Below the pieces are notes generated by a model that had not been told where the DNA came from, ran no database searches, and saw only the letters and a program-made list of their open reading frames with translations. A DNA stretch of 64,000 nucleotides from Hylemonella sp. (GTDB lineage Bacteria; Pseudomonadota; Gammaproteobacteria; Burkholderiales; Burkholderiaceae_C), in assembly GCA_030680575.1 (NCBI GenBank), contig JAUXVI010000053.1:1-64000 (forward strand). The letters run 5' to 3'. Shown in pieces: positions 48,509 through 57,267 of the stretch. The translations under genes and the position numbers were made by a program. The stretch's first letter is position 1, and each line of letters starts with the position of its first letter.

Positions 48509-50626
48509 TCAGCTGTGTTGTGTCAGCCGCTGCTGGGCAAAGGCCACATACCAGTCCAGGCAGGCGGCATTGGCCATGGCGTCCTTGTTCACCACTTTCT
48601 CGATCGGCTGGCCCAGCAGCAGTTTCTTGATCGGCAGTTCCTGCTTCTTGCCGGTGAGGGTGCGCGGGATCTCGGCGACCTGGAAGATCTCGTTCGGCAC
48701 GAAGCGCGGCGACAGCGCGGTCTTGATGGCATCGTTGATGCGCGCTTTCATCGCTGCATCGAGTGTGTGCCCCTCTCGCAGCGCCACGAAGAGCGGCATG
48801 TAACTCTCGCGCCCCAGGTATTCCAGGTCCACCACCATCGAGTCCAGCACCTCAGGTAGGCTTTCGACCGCGCTGTAGAGCTCGCTGGTGCCCATGCGCA
48901 GGCCGTGGCGGTTGATGGTGGCGTCGCTGCGGCCGTAGATGATGCAGCCGCCTTGTGACGTGATCTTGAGCCAGTCGCCATGGCGCCAGACCGGCCCCAT
49001 CTCGGCCGGGCCATCGCCGCCACCTGGCAGGCGGCCGTGACCGGCCGGGTACATGTCGAAGTAGCTTCCGAGATACCGTTGGTTATCTCGGTCATTCCAG
49101 AAATACAGCGGCATGCTGGGAATCGGCTGCGAACAGACCAGCTCGCCCACTGCGTCGATCACAGGCTGACCCTGCTCGTTCCAGGCCTCGACCGCGCAGC
49201 CGAGCAGACGGCACTGCATCTGGCCCGGCACCTGCGGCAGCTCGCGGTTGCCGCCAATGAAAGCACCAGCAAAGTCGGTGCCGCCCGAGATGTTGCACCA
49301 CCAGATGTCGGACGTGCCCATCTTGGCAAACTGCTCCGTGCCCCACGCCTGCGCCTCCTCGCTCAGCGGTGAGCCGGTCGTGCCCAAAGCCCGCACCCGG
49401 CGCAGGCCATCGATCTTTGAGAGGTCAATGCCGGCCTTCAGGCAGTTGGCAAAAAAGGCCGCGCCGGCGCCAAAGAAGGTCGCCTCCACCGCGGCGGCAA
49501 AACGCCACAAGGTGGTCCAGTCGGGCGCGATCTTGTTGCCGGCCGCATCGACCGTGCTGCCGCCCGGGCTGCCGTCGAACAGGCAGCAGGTGGTGCCGTT
49601 GAGCAGCCCGCTCATCTGCGCGTTCCACATCACCCAGCCGGTGGAGCTGTACCAGTGAAAGCGCTCACCCAAGCTGTTGGGTGCGTAGCTGCAACCCACA
49701 TCGTTGTGCAGCCCCTTGAGCGCCAGCGCCACCAGCAGGGTTCCGCCATGGCCGTGCACGATGGGCTTGGGCAGGCCGGTGGTGCCGCTGGAGTAGACGA
49801 TCCACAGCGGATGGTCGAACGGCAACCAGAGCGGTTGGAAAACTGCCGTTTCAGCATCATTTCGGGCTGTAACCGCCGTGAATACGGCGGGAGATGCTAT
49901 TGATTCAGGAGCAATCGACACCAACCCCAGGTTGTCATGCACGATCACGTGCAACACGCTGGGCAGCGCGGCGCACAACTCGGCCACTACGTCGCGGCGG
50001 TCGAAGTCGCGCCCGCCATAGGTCACGCCATCGCAGGCGATCAGCACCTTGGGCTCGATCTGCTTGAAGCGGTCCAGCACCGCTGCGGTGCCCATGTCGG
50101 GCGCGCAGATGCTCCACACCCCGCCCAGGCTCACTACCGCCAGGAAAGCGACCATGGCCTCGGGGATGTTGGGCAGGTAGGCCGCAACGCGGTCGCCCGG
50201 CTGCAGGCCCTGGGCCTTCAGGTGCAGCGCCAGCGAGGCCACCTGGCGGCGCAATTCGGGCCAGCTCAGCTCGCGTGCCGGCAGACCGCCGGCCAGGCTT
50301 TTCTCGTTATGACTGACCAGCGCCGGGAAACCGGCTGCATGCGCTGCCTCGACATGGCGAAACACCTGTTGCACGTAGTTGACTTGCGCACCCGGAAACC
50401 AGCGCGCACCCGGCATCCTGTTCTCGGCCAGCGCGGCCGTGTGCGGGGTGGGCGACTGCAGTTCGTAGTAGTCCCAGATGCTCTGCCAGAAGGCGTCCAG
50501 GTCCGTGGTCGACCAGCGCCACAAGGCATCGTAATCGTCAAAGGACAGGCCGCGCTGCTCGCGCAGCCAGTTCTGGTACAGGCGGATCTGGGGAAGGTAG
50601 GGCGCAGTCGTCATGCAGGTCATCAT
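48509..50626 (-). CDS. acetoacetyl-CoA synthetase
   Basis: This is an ATP-dependent acyl-CoA ligase that activates acetoacetate, used in ketone body or polyhydroxybutyrate turnover. The ATG at 50626 is preceded by GGGGAG; a second ATG at 50614 is possible. This gives about 705 residues, slightly longer than most. Adenylate-forming motifs are seen: YSSGTTGLPKPIVHGHGG (~285), HWYSSTGWVMWN, GTTGSPLSEEA and GRSDATINRHGLRMGTSELY (~570-590). The lysine motif is RTLTGKKQELPIKKLL near the C-terminus. A stretch encoding APESIASPAVFTAVTARND (~250) derives from a dispersed repeat and is not expected in the family; it falls before the ATP loop. It is divergent from a TetR gene. Confidence 0.9.
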   Translation of the reverse strand: MMTCMTTAPYLPQIRLYQNWLREQRGLSFDDYDALWRWSTTDLDAFWQSIWDYYELQSPTPHTAALAENRMPGARWFPGAQVNYVQQVFRHVEAAHAAGFPALVSHNEKSLAGGLPARELSWPELRRQVASLALHLKAQGLQPGDRVAAYLPNIPEAMVAFLAVVSLGGVWSICAPDMGTAAVLDRFKQIEPKVLIACDGVTYGGRDFDRRDVVAELCAALPSVLHVIVHDNLGLVSIAPESIASPAVFTAVTARNDAETAVFQPLWLPFDHPLWIVYSSGTTGLPKPIVHGHGGTLLVALALKGLHNDVGCSYAPNSLGERFHWYSSTGWVMWNAQMSGLLNGTTCCLFDGSPGGSTVDAAGNKIAPDWTTLWRFAAAVEATFFGAGAAFFANCLKAGIDLSKIDGLRRVRALGTTGSPLSEEAQAWGTEQFAKMGTSDIWWCNISGGTDFAGAFIGGNRELPQVPGQMQCRLLGCAVEAWNEQGQPVIDAVGELVCSQPIPSMPLYFWNDRDNQRYLGSYFDMYPAGHGRLPGGGDGPAEMGPVWRHGDWLKITSQGGCIIYGRSDATINRHGLRMGTSELYSAVESLPEVLDSMVVDLEYLGRESYMPLFVALREGHTLDAAMKARINDAIKTALSPRFVPNEIFQVAEIPRTLTGKKQELPIKKLLLGQPIEKVVNKDAMANAACLDWYVAFAQQRLTQHS
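49857..49912. repeat. dispersed repeat, copy 5, inside the acetoacetyl-CoA synthetase gene
   Basis: On the plus strand it runs from TCATTTCGGGCTGTAAC to GCTATTGATTCAGGAGC, the inverted orientation of copy 4. It is the most diverged copy. In the gene it is read on the opposite strand without a stop and yields ESIAS. Confidence 0.45.
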
Positions 50627-50736
50627 GGCATGAACTCCCCGTCGCCCATAGCCGCGTCGGTGACAAACCATCTCCGGATTTACCCCGACGCAGAACGGAA
50701 GTTTGCAATTTCGGACACTTGTGCTAAATTAACCTC

Positions 50737-51345
50737 ATGCGCCTTGATGCCAAAACTGCCAAGAGTGAACTGACGCGTGCCGCCATCATCGGCGCCGCGC
50801 TCGACCTGGCCGCCGCCGAGGGCCTGGAAGCGTTGACGCTGCAAGCCGTGGCCGACCGCATCGGCCTGTCCAAAAGCGGCGTGTTTTCGCGCGTCGGCTC
50901 GCGCGAGGCGCTGCAACAGGCGGTGATCGAAGAATTCGGCCGGCGCTTCCTGGCGGATGTGTTCGTGCCTGCCATGCAACAAGCCAAGGGGCTGCCGCGC
51001 CTGGATGAGATCGTGCGGCGCTGGCTGGCCCGCATGAGCGCACCCGAGATCCACACCAGCTGCATCTACGTGCCCGGCGCCTTCGAGCTTGACGACCGTG
51101 AAGGCGTGCTGCGCGAGCTGCTGCTGCAGGAAGTCACGCGCTGGCGCGCCGCGCTGCGCCGCACGGTGCTGCAGGCGATCGATGCCGGCCATCTGCAAGC
51201 CGACACCGATGCCGAGCAGCTGGTCAGCGAAATCTACGCGCTGGCCATCGGCCTGCTGCACGACACCCGCTTCCTGCGCGACGCTGGCGCCCCGGCGCGC
51301 GCACTGGCGAGCTGGCAGCGCCTGCTGCGCAGCTACCAAGCCTGA
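50737..51345 (+). CDS. TetR-family transcriptional regulator
   Basis: A 202-residue TetR regulator. The HTH spans ~15-60: RAAIIGAALDLAAAEGLEALTLQAVADRIGLSKSGVFSRVGSREAL, where the usual YYHF is replaced by VFSRVGS, which is common in the YbiH/PA3341-like branch. The C-terminal domain contains SCIYVPGAFELDDREG (~105), a motif seen in this subgroup. It may control the divergent acetoacetyl-CoA synthetase or the downstream membrane peptide and hydrolase genes. The ligand is unknown. Confidence 0.85.
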   Translation: MRLDAKTAKSELTRAAIIGAALDLAAAEGLEALTLQAVADRIGLSKSGVFSRVGSREALQQAVIEEFGRRFLADVFVPAMQQAKGLPRLDEIVRRWLARMSAPEIHTSCIYVPGAFELDDREGVLRELLLQEVTRWRAALRRTVLQAIDAGHLQADTDAEQLVSEIYALAIGLLHDTRFLRDAGAPARALASWQRLLRSYQA

Positions 51346-51432
51346 ACCCCACCCGACCGCATTGACCATGTTGCTTGCCTCATCTGTTTGCCAACCCACA
51401 TTTCGCACAACCGTGCGAAGAAAGGAACTGCC

Positions 51433-51546
51433 ATGTGGATCGTCTTTTCCGGCCTCGGCCTCTATCTGCTGATCCGCGGCGTGATCGCCGCCTTCGCTTC
51501 GCTGCGCAACCTGCCGCGCAACAACCGCGACTGGATCTACTACTGA
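51433..51546 (+). CDS. 37-residue membrane peptide
   Basis: A short gene with AAGGAA six bases ahead of the ATG. The peptide starts MWIVFSGLGLYLLIRGVIAA, one hydrophobic helix, and ends in a polar tail, SLRNLPRNNRDWIYY. It lies between a TetR gene and an alpha/beta hydrolase gene whose ATG is 22 bases past its stop. The ribosome site, spacing and codon bias favour a real gene. I do not know a function. Confidence 0.6.
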   Translation: MWIVFSGLGLYLLIRGVIAAFASLRNLPRNNRDWIYY

Positions 51547-51568
51547 CCCCTCTGTCCAGGAGTTCGCC

Positions 51569-52465
51569 ATGACACACCCTGCCCCCCAAGCCGCGCCCAC
51601 GCCCTACGGCAACGGCCCCGTCGTCCGCTTGTTCCGCCTGGGCCTGGGCGCCTCACAGCGTCTGTGGCCCGGCTTGGCCGTGCGCGCCGCCCACCGCCTG
51701 TTCGGCACGCCGTTGCCACCGCGCTGGCTGAGCCGCCGGCACCCCTGGCAGGCGGACTGGCAGCTTGCGTCCTGGCCTTTCGAGCGCGCCAGCCTGACGC
51801 TCTACACACGTGCCACCACCGCCCTTGGCCCTGGCACTGGCCCTGTGGTGCTACTGGTGCACGGCTGGGGCGGCCACGCCGGCCAGATGCTGGCGCTGGC
51901 GGAAGCCCTGGCCGCCCAAGGCCTGCAGCCGGTGCTGCTGGAAATGCCGGCGCACGGCCGCAGCGGCGGCGGGGTGAGCAACCTGCCGCAATTCGCGCGT
52001 GCGCTGGACTACGTGGCCGGCCGCCTGCAGCAACAGGGCCACACGCTGCAGGCGGTGGAGGCGCATTCGCTGGGGGCCAATGCGGCGGCCTATGCCGTCA
52101 GCCGCGGCTTGGGGGTGCAGCGCCTGGTGCTGCTGGCACCGCCCGCCTCGCCGTATGAATACACCCGCCTGTTTGCGCGCATGTTCAGCCTGAGCGAGGC
52201 CACGCGCGCGGCCATGCAGCAGCGCATCGAGGCGCGCGAAGGCATCGTGATGCCGCAGTTCGAACCGGCGGCGGTTGGCCCCCGCATCCAGATCCCCACG
52301 CTGGTGGTGCACGACCGCGGCGACCGCATCAACCGCTTCGCGGACGGTCTGGCCTACAGCCGCGCCATCACCCATGCGCAACTGATCGCCACCGAAGGCC
52401 TGGGCCACGCGAAGATCTTGAAGGAAGCGAGCGTGCTGGCCGAGGTGGCGCGCTTCGTCGCCTGA
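51569..52465 (+). CDS. alpha/beta hydrolase
   Basis: A 298-residue alpha/beta hydrolase. VVLLVHGWGGHAGQM (~93-107) is the oxyanion region. VEAHSLGANAAAYAV (~165) is the nucleophile elbow with Ser in the sequence H-S-L-G. The acid is Asp in VVHDRGDRINRF (~250) and the base His in GLGHAKILKE (~275). The N-terminal ~60 residues include RLFRLGLGASQRLWPGLAVRAA, a possible membrane-associated segment. Likely an esterase or lipase; the substrate is unknown. It follows the 37-residue peptide gene and could share its transcript. Confidence 0.82.
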   Translation: MTHPAPQAAPTPYGNGPVVRLFRLGLGASQRLWPGLAVRAAHRLFGTPLPPRWLSRRHPWQADWQLASWPFERASLTLYTRATTALGPGTGPVVLLVHGWGGHAGQMLALAEALAAQGLQPVLLEMPAHGRSGGGVSNLPQFARALDYVAGRLQQQGHTLQAVEAHSLGANAAAYAVSRGLGVQRLVLLAPPASPYEYTRLFARMFSLSEATRAAMQQRIEAREGIVMPQFEPAAVGPRIQIPTLVVHDRGDRINRFADGLAYSRAITHAQLIATEGLGHAKILKEASVLAEVARFVA

Positions 52466-52491
52466 GGTTCAACGCCAGGCCGGCCGCGGGC

Positions 52492-53145
52492 TTACTGCGT
52501 GCCGAAGATGCGGTCGCCCGCATCACCCAGGCCGGGCAGGATGTAACCGTGGTCGTTGAGTTCGCGGTCGATGGCGGCGGTGAAAACCGGCACATCGGGG
52601 TGTTCCTTGTACAAGGTGTTGATGCCTTCCGGGCAGGTCAACAGGCACAGGAACTTGATGGACTTCGGCTTGCACTGCTTCAGGCGCGTCACGGCGGCAG
52701 CGGCCGAGTTGCCGGTGGCCAGCATGGGGTCGACCACCACGATGTCGCGCTCCTCCATGTTCTTGGGCATCTTGAAGTAATACTCCACCGCCTGCAGGGT
52801 CTCGGGGTCGCGGTACAGGCCGACGTGGCCGACGCGCGCGCCCGGCACCACCGACAGCACGCCATCCAGAATGCCGTTGCCGGCGCGCAGGATGCTGGCA
52901 AACACCAGCTTCTTGCCGTCAATCATCTTGCCCGTCATGGTCTCCAGCGGGGTCTCGATCTGCACGTCCTGCAGCGGCATGTCGCGGCAGACTTCGTAGA
53001 TCATCAGCGCCGCCAGTTCATTAAGCAGACGACGGAAGCTGCTGGTGCTGGCTTCCTTCTTGCGCATCAGGGTCAGCTTGTGCTGCACCAGCGGGTGGTC
53101 GATGAGGTGGACATTGGCGCGCGCGGCGGGGTCGATCTGGATCAT
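52492..53145 (-). CDS. upp: uracil phosphoribosyltransferase
   Basis: Upp converts uracil and PRPP to UMP in pyrimidine salvage. The 217-residue protein shows [19 protein letters not shown] at the N-terminus and the PRPP-binding loop [17 protein letters not shown] (~130-146). [31 protein letters not shown] at the end (read as two parts) is the uracil recognition region. It is divergent from the uracil permease gene across 126 bases, so the two form a salvage pair that may be coregulated. Confidence 0.95.
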   Translation of the reverse strand: MIQIDPAARANVHLIDHPLVQHKLTLMRKKEASTSSFRRLLNELAALMIYEVCRDMPLQDVQIETPLETMTGKMIDGKKLVFASILRAGNGILDGVLSVVPGARVGHVGLYRDPETLQAVEYYFKMPKNMEERDIVVVDPMLATGNSAAAAVTRLKQCKPKSIKFLCLLTCPEGINTLYKEHPDVPVFTAAIDRELNDHGYILPGLGDAGDRIFGTQ

Positions 53146-53271
53146 GACGCTTACTTTCGCTTCAAATGATGGACGGATGTTGGTTGCGCGTATTTTCTCC
53201 CGGGTCTGCCCCCTGTGTCTGGCACGACAAATGCATTAGCATCGCCGCACCTCACAACCCGGAGAAAAACA

Positions 53272-54558
53272 ATGAGCCTGTTCCAATGGACTGAGAAAAG
53301 CGCCGACGTGCTGCAACAAGGCGGCGTGATCGGCCCCGACGAGCGCCTGCCCTGGCCGCAAACCGCCGTCATGGGTGTGCAGCACGTGATCGCCATGTTC
53401 GGCGCCACCGTGCTGGCCCCGATCCTGATGGGCTTCGACCCCAACATCGCCATCCTGATGAGCGGCATCGGCACGCTGATCTTCTTCCTCATCACGGGCG
53501 GCAAGGTGCCGAGCTACCTGGGTTCGAGCTTCGCCTTCATCGGTGTGGTGATCGCGGCCACCGCCTACGCCGGCAAAGGGCCGAACGCCAACCTCGGCCT
53601 CGCCCTGGGCGGCATCATTGCCTGCGGTGCGCTCTACACCCTGATCGGCTTCATCGTGCAGGCCGTCGGCACCGGCTGGATCGAGCGCTTCATGCCGCCG
53701 GTAGTCACCGGTGCCGTGGTGGCGGTGATCGGCCTGAACCTGGCCGGCGTTCCCATCAAGAACATGGCCGCCAGCAACTTCGACAGCTGGATGCAACTGG
53801 TCACCTTCGTTTGCGTCGGCCTGGTGGCGGTGCTCACGCGCGGCATGGTGCAGCGCCTGCTCATCCTGGTCGGCCTGATCGTGGCCACCGTCATCTACGC
53901 CGTGCTCACCAACGGCCTGGGCCTGGGCAAACCGCTGGACCTGTCGGGTGTCATCAACGCCGCCTGGTTCGGCTGGCCGGCCTTCACCGCCCCGGTGTTC
54001 GACGTCACCGCCATGTCGCTGATCGCGCCGGTGGCCATCATCCTGGTGGCCGAGAACCTGGGCCACATCAAGGCCGTGACCGCCATGACCGGCAAGAACC
54101 TGGACCCCTACATGGGCCGCGCCTTCATCGGCGACGGCATCGCCACCATGGTCAGCGGTGCGGCTGGCGGCACCGGTGTCACCACCTATGCCGAGAACAT
54201 CGGCGTCATGGCCGCCACCAAGATCTACTCGACCGCCATCTTTGTTTGCGCCGCCTTGCTGGCCGTGCTGCTGGGCTTTTCACCGAAGTTCGGCGCCATC
54301 ATCCAGGCCATCCCGATGCCGGTAATGGGCGGCGTCTCGATCGTGGTGTTCGGCCTCATTGCCGTGGCCGGCGCCAAGATCTGGGTCGACAACAAGGTGG
54401 ACTTCAGTCAGAACAAGAACCTGATCGTGGCCGCCATCACGCTGGTGCTGGGCACCGGCGACTTCACGCTGAAGTTCGGCCAGTTCGCGCTGGGCGGCAT
54501 CGGCACCGCCACCTTCGGCGCCATCCTGCTGTACGCACTGCTGAACCGTAAGCGCTGA
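53272..54558 (+). CDS. uraA: uracil permease (NCS2 family)
   Basis: A 428-residue proton-linked nucleobase transporter with about 14 helices. The ATG at 53272 has GGAG seven bases upstream; an earlier in-frame start lacks one. LPWPQTAVMGVQHVIAMFGATVLAPILMGFDPN (~24-56, in two parts) and VAENLGHIKAVTAMTGKNLDP (~260, with the substrate-contacting Glu) match UraA. VSGAAGGTGVTTYAENIGVMAAT carries the second motif. The divergent upp neighbour supports uracil as substrate. A dispersed-repeat fragment and a terminator follow the stop. Confidence 0.93.
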   Translation: MSLFQWTEKSADVLQQGGVIGPDERLPWPQTAVMGVQHVIAMFGATVLAPILMGFDPNIAILMSGIGTLIFFLITGGKVPSYLGSSFAFIGVVIAATAYAGKGPNANLGLALGGIIACGALYTLIGFIVQAVGTGWIERFMPPVVTGAVVAVIGLNLAGVPIKNMAASNFDSWMQLVTFVCVGLVAVLTRGMVQRLLILVGLIVATVIYAVLTNGLGLGKPLDLSGVINAAWFGWPAFTAPVFDVTAMSLIAPVAIILVAENLGHIKAVTAMTGKNLDPYMGRAFIGDGIATMVSGAAGGTGVTTYAENIGVMAATKIYSTAIFVCAALLAVLLGFSPKFGAIIQAIPMPVMGGVSIVVFGLIAVAGAKIWVDNKVDFSQNKNLIVAAITLVLGTGDFTLKFGQFALGGIGTATFGAILLYALLNRKR

Positions 54559-54561
54559 ATC

Positions 54562-54590
54562 GCTATCAATTCAGTAGCTGCTCGCGCCCG
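54562..54590. repeat. dispersed repeat, copy 6 (partial)
   Basis: GCTATCAATTCAGTAGCTGC, then TCGCGC, follows the uraA stop and matches the head of the other copies. The body has been replaced by the uraA terminator hairpin, with which it overlaps by a few bases. Confidence 0.55.
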
Positions 54591-54616
54591 TCGGATCTGC
54601 CCCGACGGGCGTTTTT
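54585..54616 (+). terminator. intrinsic terminator after uraA
   Basis: A ten-pair stem, CGCCCGTCGG/CCGACGGGCG, has a 7-base loop and is followed by TTTTTG. It starts 26 bases past the uraA stop. Confidence 0.85.
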
Positions 54617-54626
54617 GTTTGCAACG

Positions 54627-55193
54627 TCAATCGGCGGCGGCTTGCGCCAGGCGCTCGCTCTTCCAGTACACGTCGTCCCCGCCATTCATGCGGTTGAGCA
54701 CACGCGCCAGCACAAACATCAGATCGCTCAGCCGATTCAGGTACTGGCGCGGCGCGTCCTTGATGGCTTCCTCGTTGCCCAGCGCCACCACGGCGCGCTC
54801 GGCGCGGCGCGCCACGGTGCGGCAGACGTGCGAGAGTGCCGCGGCACGCGAGCCCGCCGGCAGGATGAACTCCTGCAGGCGCGGCAGCTGCTCGTTGTAC
54901 TTGGCCAGGGCTTCGTCCAGCGCCAGCACCGCCTCCGGTTTCAGCAGCTCGTAGCCCGGGATGGACAGCTCGCCACCCAGGTTGAACAGCTGGTGCTGGA
55001 TCTCCACCAGCACGGCACGCACGTCGGCCGGCATTTCCTCGCACAGCAGCACGCCGATGTTGGAGTTGAGTTCGTCCACATCGCCCATGGCATGCACGCG
55101 CAGGCTGTTCTTGGAGACGCGCTTGTTGTCACCCAGGCCGGTGGTGCCGTTGTCTCCGGTGCGGGTGGCGATTTGCGTGAGGCGATTTCCCAT
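54627..55193 (-). CDS. PduO-type cob(I)alamin adenosyltransferase
   Basis: This enzyme transfers adenosyl from ATP to cob(I)alamin, making coenzyme B12. The 188-residue protein shows the ATP loop TRTGDNGTTGLGDNKRVSK (~10-28), RRAERAVVAL (~130) and LNRLSDLMFVLARVLN (~152-167), the three PduO/MMAB motifs. It fits with the B12-dependent methionine synthase elsewhere in the window, although MetH uses methylcobalamin, so another enzyme such as methylmalonyl-CoA mutase is probably the client. It is divergent from the FAD oxidase gene at 55307. Confidence 0.93.
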   Translation of the reverse strand: MGNRLTQIATRTGDNGTTGLGDNKRVSKNSLRVHAMGDVDELNSNIGVLLCEEMPADVRAVLVEIQHQLFNLGGELSIPGYELLKPEAVLALDEALAKYNEQLPRLQEFILPAGSRAAALSHVCRTVARRAERAVVALGNEEAIKDAPRQYLNRLSDLMFVLARVLNRMNGGDDVYWKSERLAQAAAD

Positions 55194-55306
55194 GATGGCA
55201 ACCTTGGATCAAAATGTGGGCTGACCGCGCCTGAAGGTTTCAGGCGCCGAAAGTTCGATTATTCCCCAGCCGCTGTCACGGCTGGGTTTGCCCGTCTGGA
55301 GACTTC

Positions 55307-56731
55307 ATGAACGCACCCGCGCAAGCCGCCCACCTGCTGCCCGAGATCCATCAACGCGCGGTGCCGCCGGCCTTGGTCGAGGCGCTGAAGGCGCGCTTCG
55401 GCGAGCGCTGCTCCACCGCACTGGTGGTGCGCGAACAGCATGGCCGCGATGAGTCGGTGTACTCGGTGCCGCCGCCGGCTGCCGTGGTGTTTGCCGAAAG
55501 CACGGCCGATGTGTCGGACGCCATCAAGCTGGCCAGCGAACACAATGTGCCGGTGATTCCGTTTGGCGTCGGCTCCTCGCTGGAAGGCCACCTGCTGGCA
55601 GTGCAAGGCGGCATCAGCATCGACGTGTCGCGCATGAACAAGATCCTGGCGATCAACGCCGAAGACCTGACGGTCACCGTGCAGCCGGGCGTGACGCGCA
55701 AGCAGCTCAACGACGAGATCAAGAGCACTGGCCTGTTCTTCCCGATCGACCCGGGCGCTGATGCCAGCATCGGCGGCATGAGTGCCACCCGCGCCAGCGG
55801 CACCAACGCCGTGCGCTACGGCACCATGCGCGAGAACGTGCTGGCGCTGGAAGTGGTGACCGCCAGCGGCGAAGTCATCCGCACCGGCACGCGCGCCAAA
55901 AAAAGCAGCGCCGGCTACGACCTGACGCGCCTGATGGTGGGCAGCGAAGGCACGCTGGGCGTGATGACCGAGATCACGCTCAAGCTCTACCCGCTGCCGG
56001 AGGCGATCTCAGCCGCCATCTGCTCGTTCCCGAGCATCGAGGCGGCGGTGCGCAGCACCATCCAGATCATCCAGATGGGCATCCCGATTGCCCGCGTGGA
56101 GCTGATCGACGCCAACACCGTGCGCATGGTCAACACCTATGCCAAGCTAACCTTGCGTGAAGAGCCGATGCTGCTGATGGAGTTCCACGGCTCGCCGGCT
56201 GGTGTGAAGGAGCAGGCCGAAACCGTGCAGGAGATTGCCAGCGAATTCGGCGGCAACGCTTTCGAGTGGGCCACCACGCCGGAGGAGCGCACCCGCCTGT
56301 GGACCGCGCGGCACAACGCCTACTTTGCCGCCATCCAGAGCAAACCGGGCTGCCGCGCCATCAGCACCGACACCTGCGTACCGATCTCACGCCTGGCGGA
56401 CTGCCTGCTCGACTCGGTGACCGAGGCCGATGCCAGCGGCATCCCCTACTTCCTGGTCGGCCACGTCGGTGACGGCAACTTCCACTTCGGCTACCTGATC
56501 GACCCCGCGCTGCCGCAAGAACGCGACGTGGCCGAAGCGCTGAACCATAAGCTGGTGACGCGCGCGCTGCAACTGGGCGGCACCTGCACCGGCGAGCACG
56601 GCGTGGGCCTGCACAAGATGGACTTTCTGCTGACCGAAGCCGGCAGCGGCGCGGTGGACATGATGCGCACCATCAAGCGCGCGCTCGACCCGAAGAACAT
56701 CATGAACCCGGGCAAGATCTTCGCGTTCTAG
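55307..56731 (+). CDS. FAD-linked oxidoreductase, D-lactate dehydrogenase (cytochrome) type
   Basis: A 474-residue flavoenzyme of the VAO/PCMH family that oxidises a 2-hydroxyacid such as D-lactate and passes electrons to the respiratory chain. The FAD domain shows VPVIPFGVGSSLEGHLLAVQGG (split at GSSLEG, ~80-100), VTVQPGVTRKQLN and IDPGADASIGGMSATRASGTNAVRYG (~145-170). The C-terminal cap carries VGHVGDGNFHFGYLIDP (~385), with metal-binding His, and GEHGVGLHKM. The mix is closest to Dld2/LDHD. GlcD is an alternative because glcE and glcF in this window lack a neighbouring glcD, but this sequence looks more like the lactate enzyme. No signal peptide. Confidence 0.85.
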   Translation: MNAPAQAAHLLPEIHQRAVPPALVEALKARFGERCSTALVVREQHGRDESVYSVPPPAAVVFAESTADVSDAIKLASEHNVPVIPFGVGSSLEGHLLAVQGGISIDVSRMNKILAINAEDLTVTVQPGVTRKQLNDEIKSTGLFFPIDPGADASIGGMSATRASGTNAVRYGTMRENVLALEVVTASGEVIRTGTRAKKSSAGYDLTRLMVGSEGTLGVMTEITLKLYPLPEAISAAICSFPSIEAAVRSTIQIIQMGIPIARVELIDANTVRMVNTYAKLTLREEPMLLMEFHGSPAGVKEQAETVQEIASEFGGNAFEWATTPEERTRLWTARHNAYFAAIQSKPGCRAISTDTCVPISRLADCLLDSVTEADASGIPYFLVGHVGDGNFHFGYLIDPALPQERDVAEALNHKLVTRALQLGGTCTGEHGVGLHKMDFLLTEAGSGAVDMMRTIKRALDPKNIMNPGKIFAF

Positions 56732-56774
56732 CGCGCGACCGGCTCGTATCCCCCCGCCGGAACTCCGGCGGGCT

Positions 56775-57161
56775 TCAGCGAAACAGCCATTCGTGCAGCA
56801 GACGTCCGGGCATGAGCGCAAACGTGCCGGCAATCAGAATACCGCCGACATAGACGCCGATCATGGCCCCACGGTGAGACTTGATGTCGCCCCGGCGTGC
56901 CGCGCGTATCGCCAGCGGGATGTTCACCAGCACGATGACACAGAAGAGGTGGATGAAGCCGAAATGCCCTAGCAGCTGCGGCCCGACCTGTGCCGGCATG
57001 AACAGCGTGATGAGGGCCGTCAGCACCATCAGCACGACGTAGAGGCGCCCCAGCCGCTTGTGTTGCAGAGTGCCTTTGGGGCGCAGCAGCTGATACGCAC
57101 CGAGAAAGAACGCCGGGACCACGGTGGCGAGATGAATGTAGGTCAGCTGCAGGTAGGTCAT
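56775..57161 (-). CDS. DUF2306-type small membrane protein
   Basis: A 128-residue protein from the ATG at 57161, with GGAG upstream; a much longer frame is open but unsupported. Four hydrophobic helices: THLATVVPAFFLGAYQLL-like start (YIHLATVVPAFFLGAYQLL), RLYVVLMVLTALITLFM, FIHLFCVIVLVNIPLAI and MIGVYVGGILIAGTFALM. The KGTLQHKRLGRLY loop after helix 1 and SHRGAMIGVY are typical of DUF2306 proteins. These have no known function. It is convergent with the FAD oxidase gene. Confidence 0.75.
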   Translation of the reverse strand: MTYLQLTYIHLATVVPAFFLGAYQLLRPKGTLQHKRLGRLYVVLMVLTALITLFMPAQVGPQLLGHFGFIHLFCVIVLVNIPLAIRAARRGDIKSHRGAMIGVYVGGILIAGTFALMPGRLLHEWLFR

Positions 57162-57267
57162 GGCACATCTCCGTTCATGGTGCTCGACGATTGGAGTCCA
57201 TGCCGCGAATTTGTACTCTTTTGAAACGGCGATGTCCACCCGATGAGGCATGCCAGCGCCGCGCCCA

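Noticed and set aside
56750..56772. Hairpin CCCGCCGG/CCGGCGGG after the FAD oxidase gene as a terminator
   Set aside because: It has no T tract on either strand. It may still act as a transcript end, but the evidence is insufficient.
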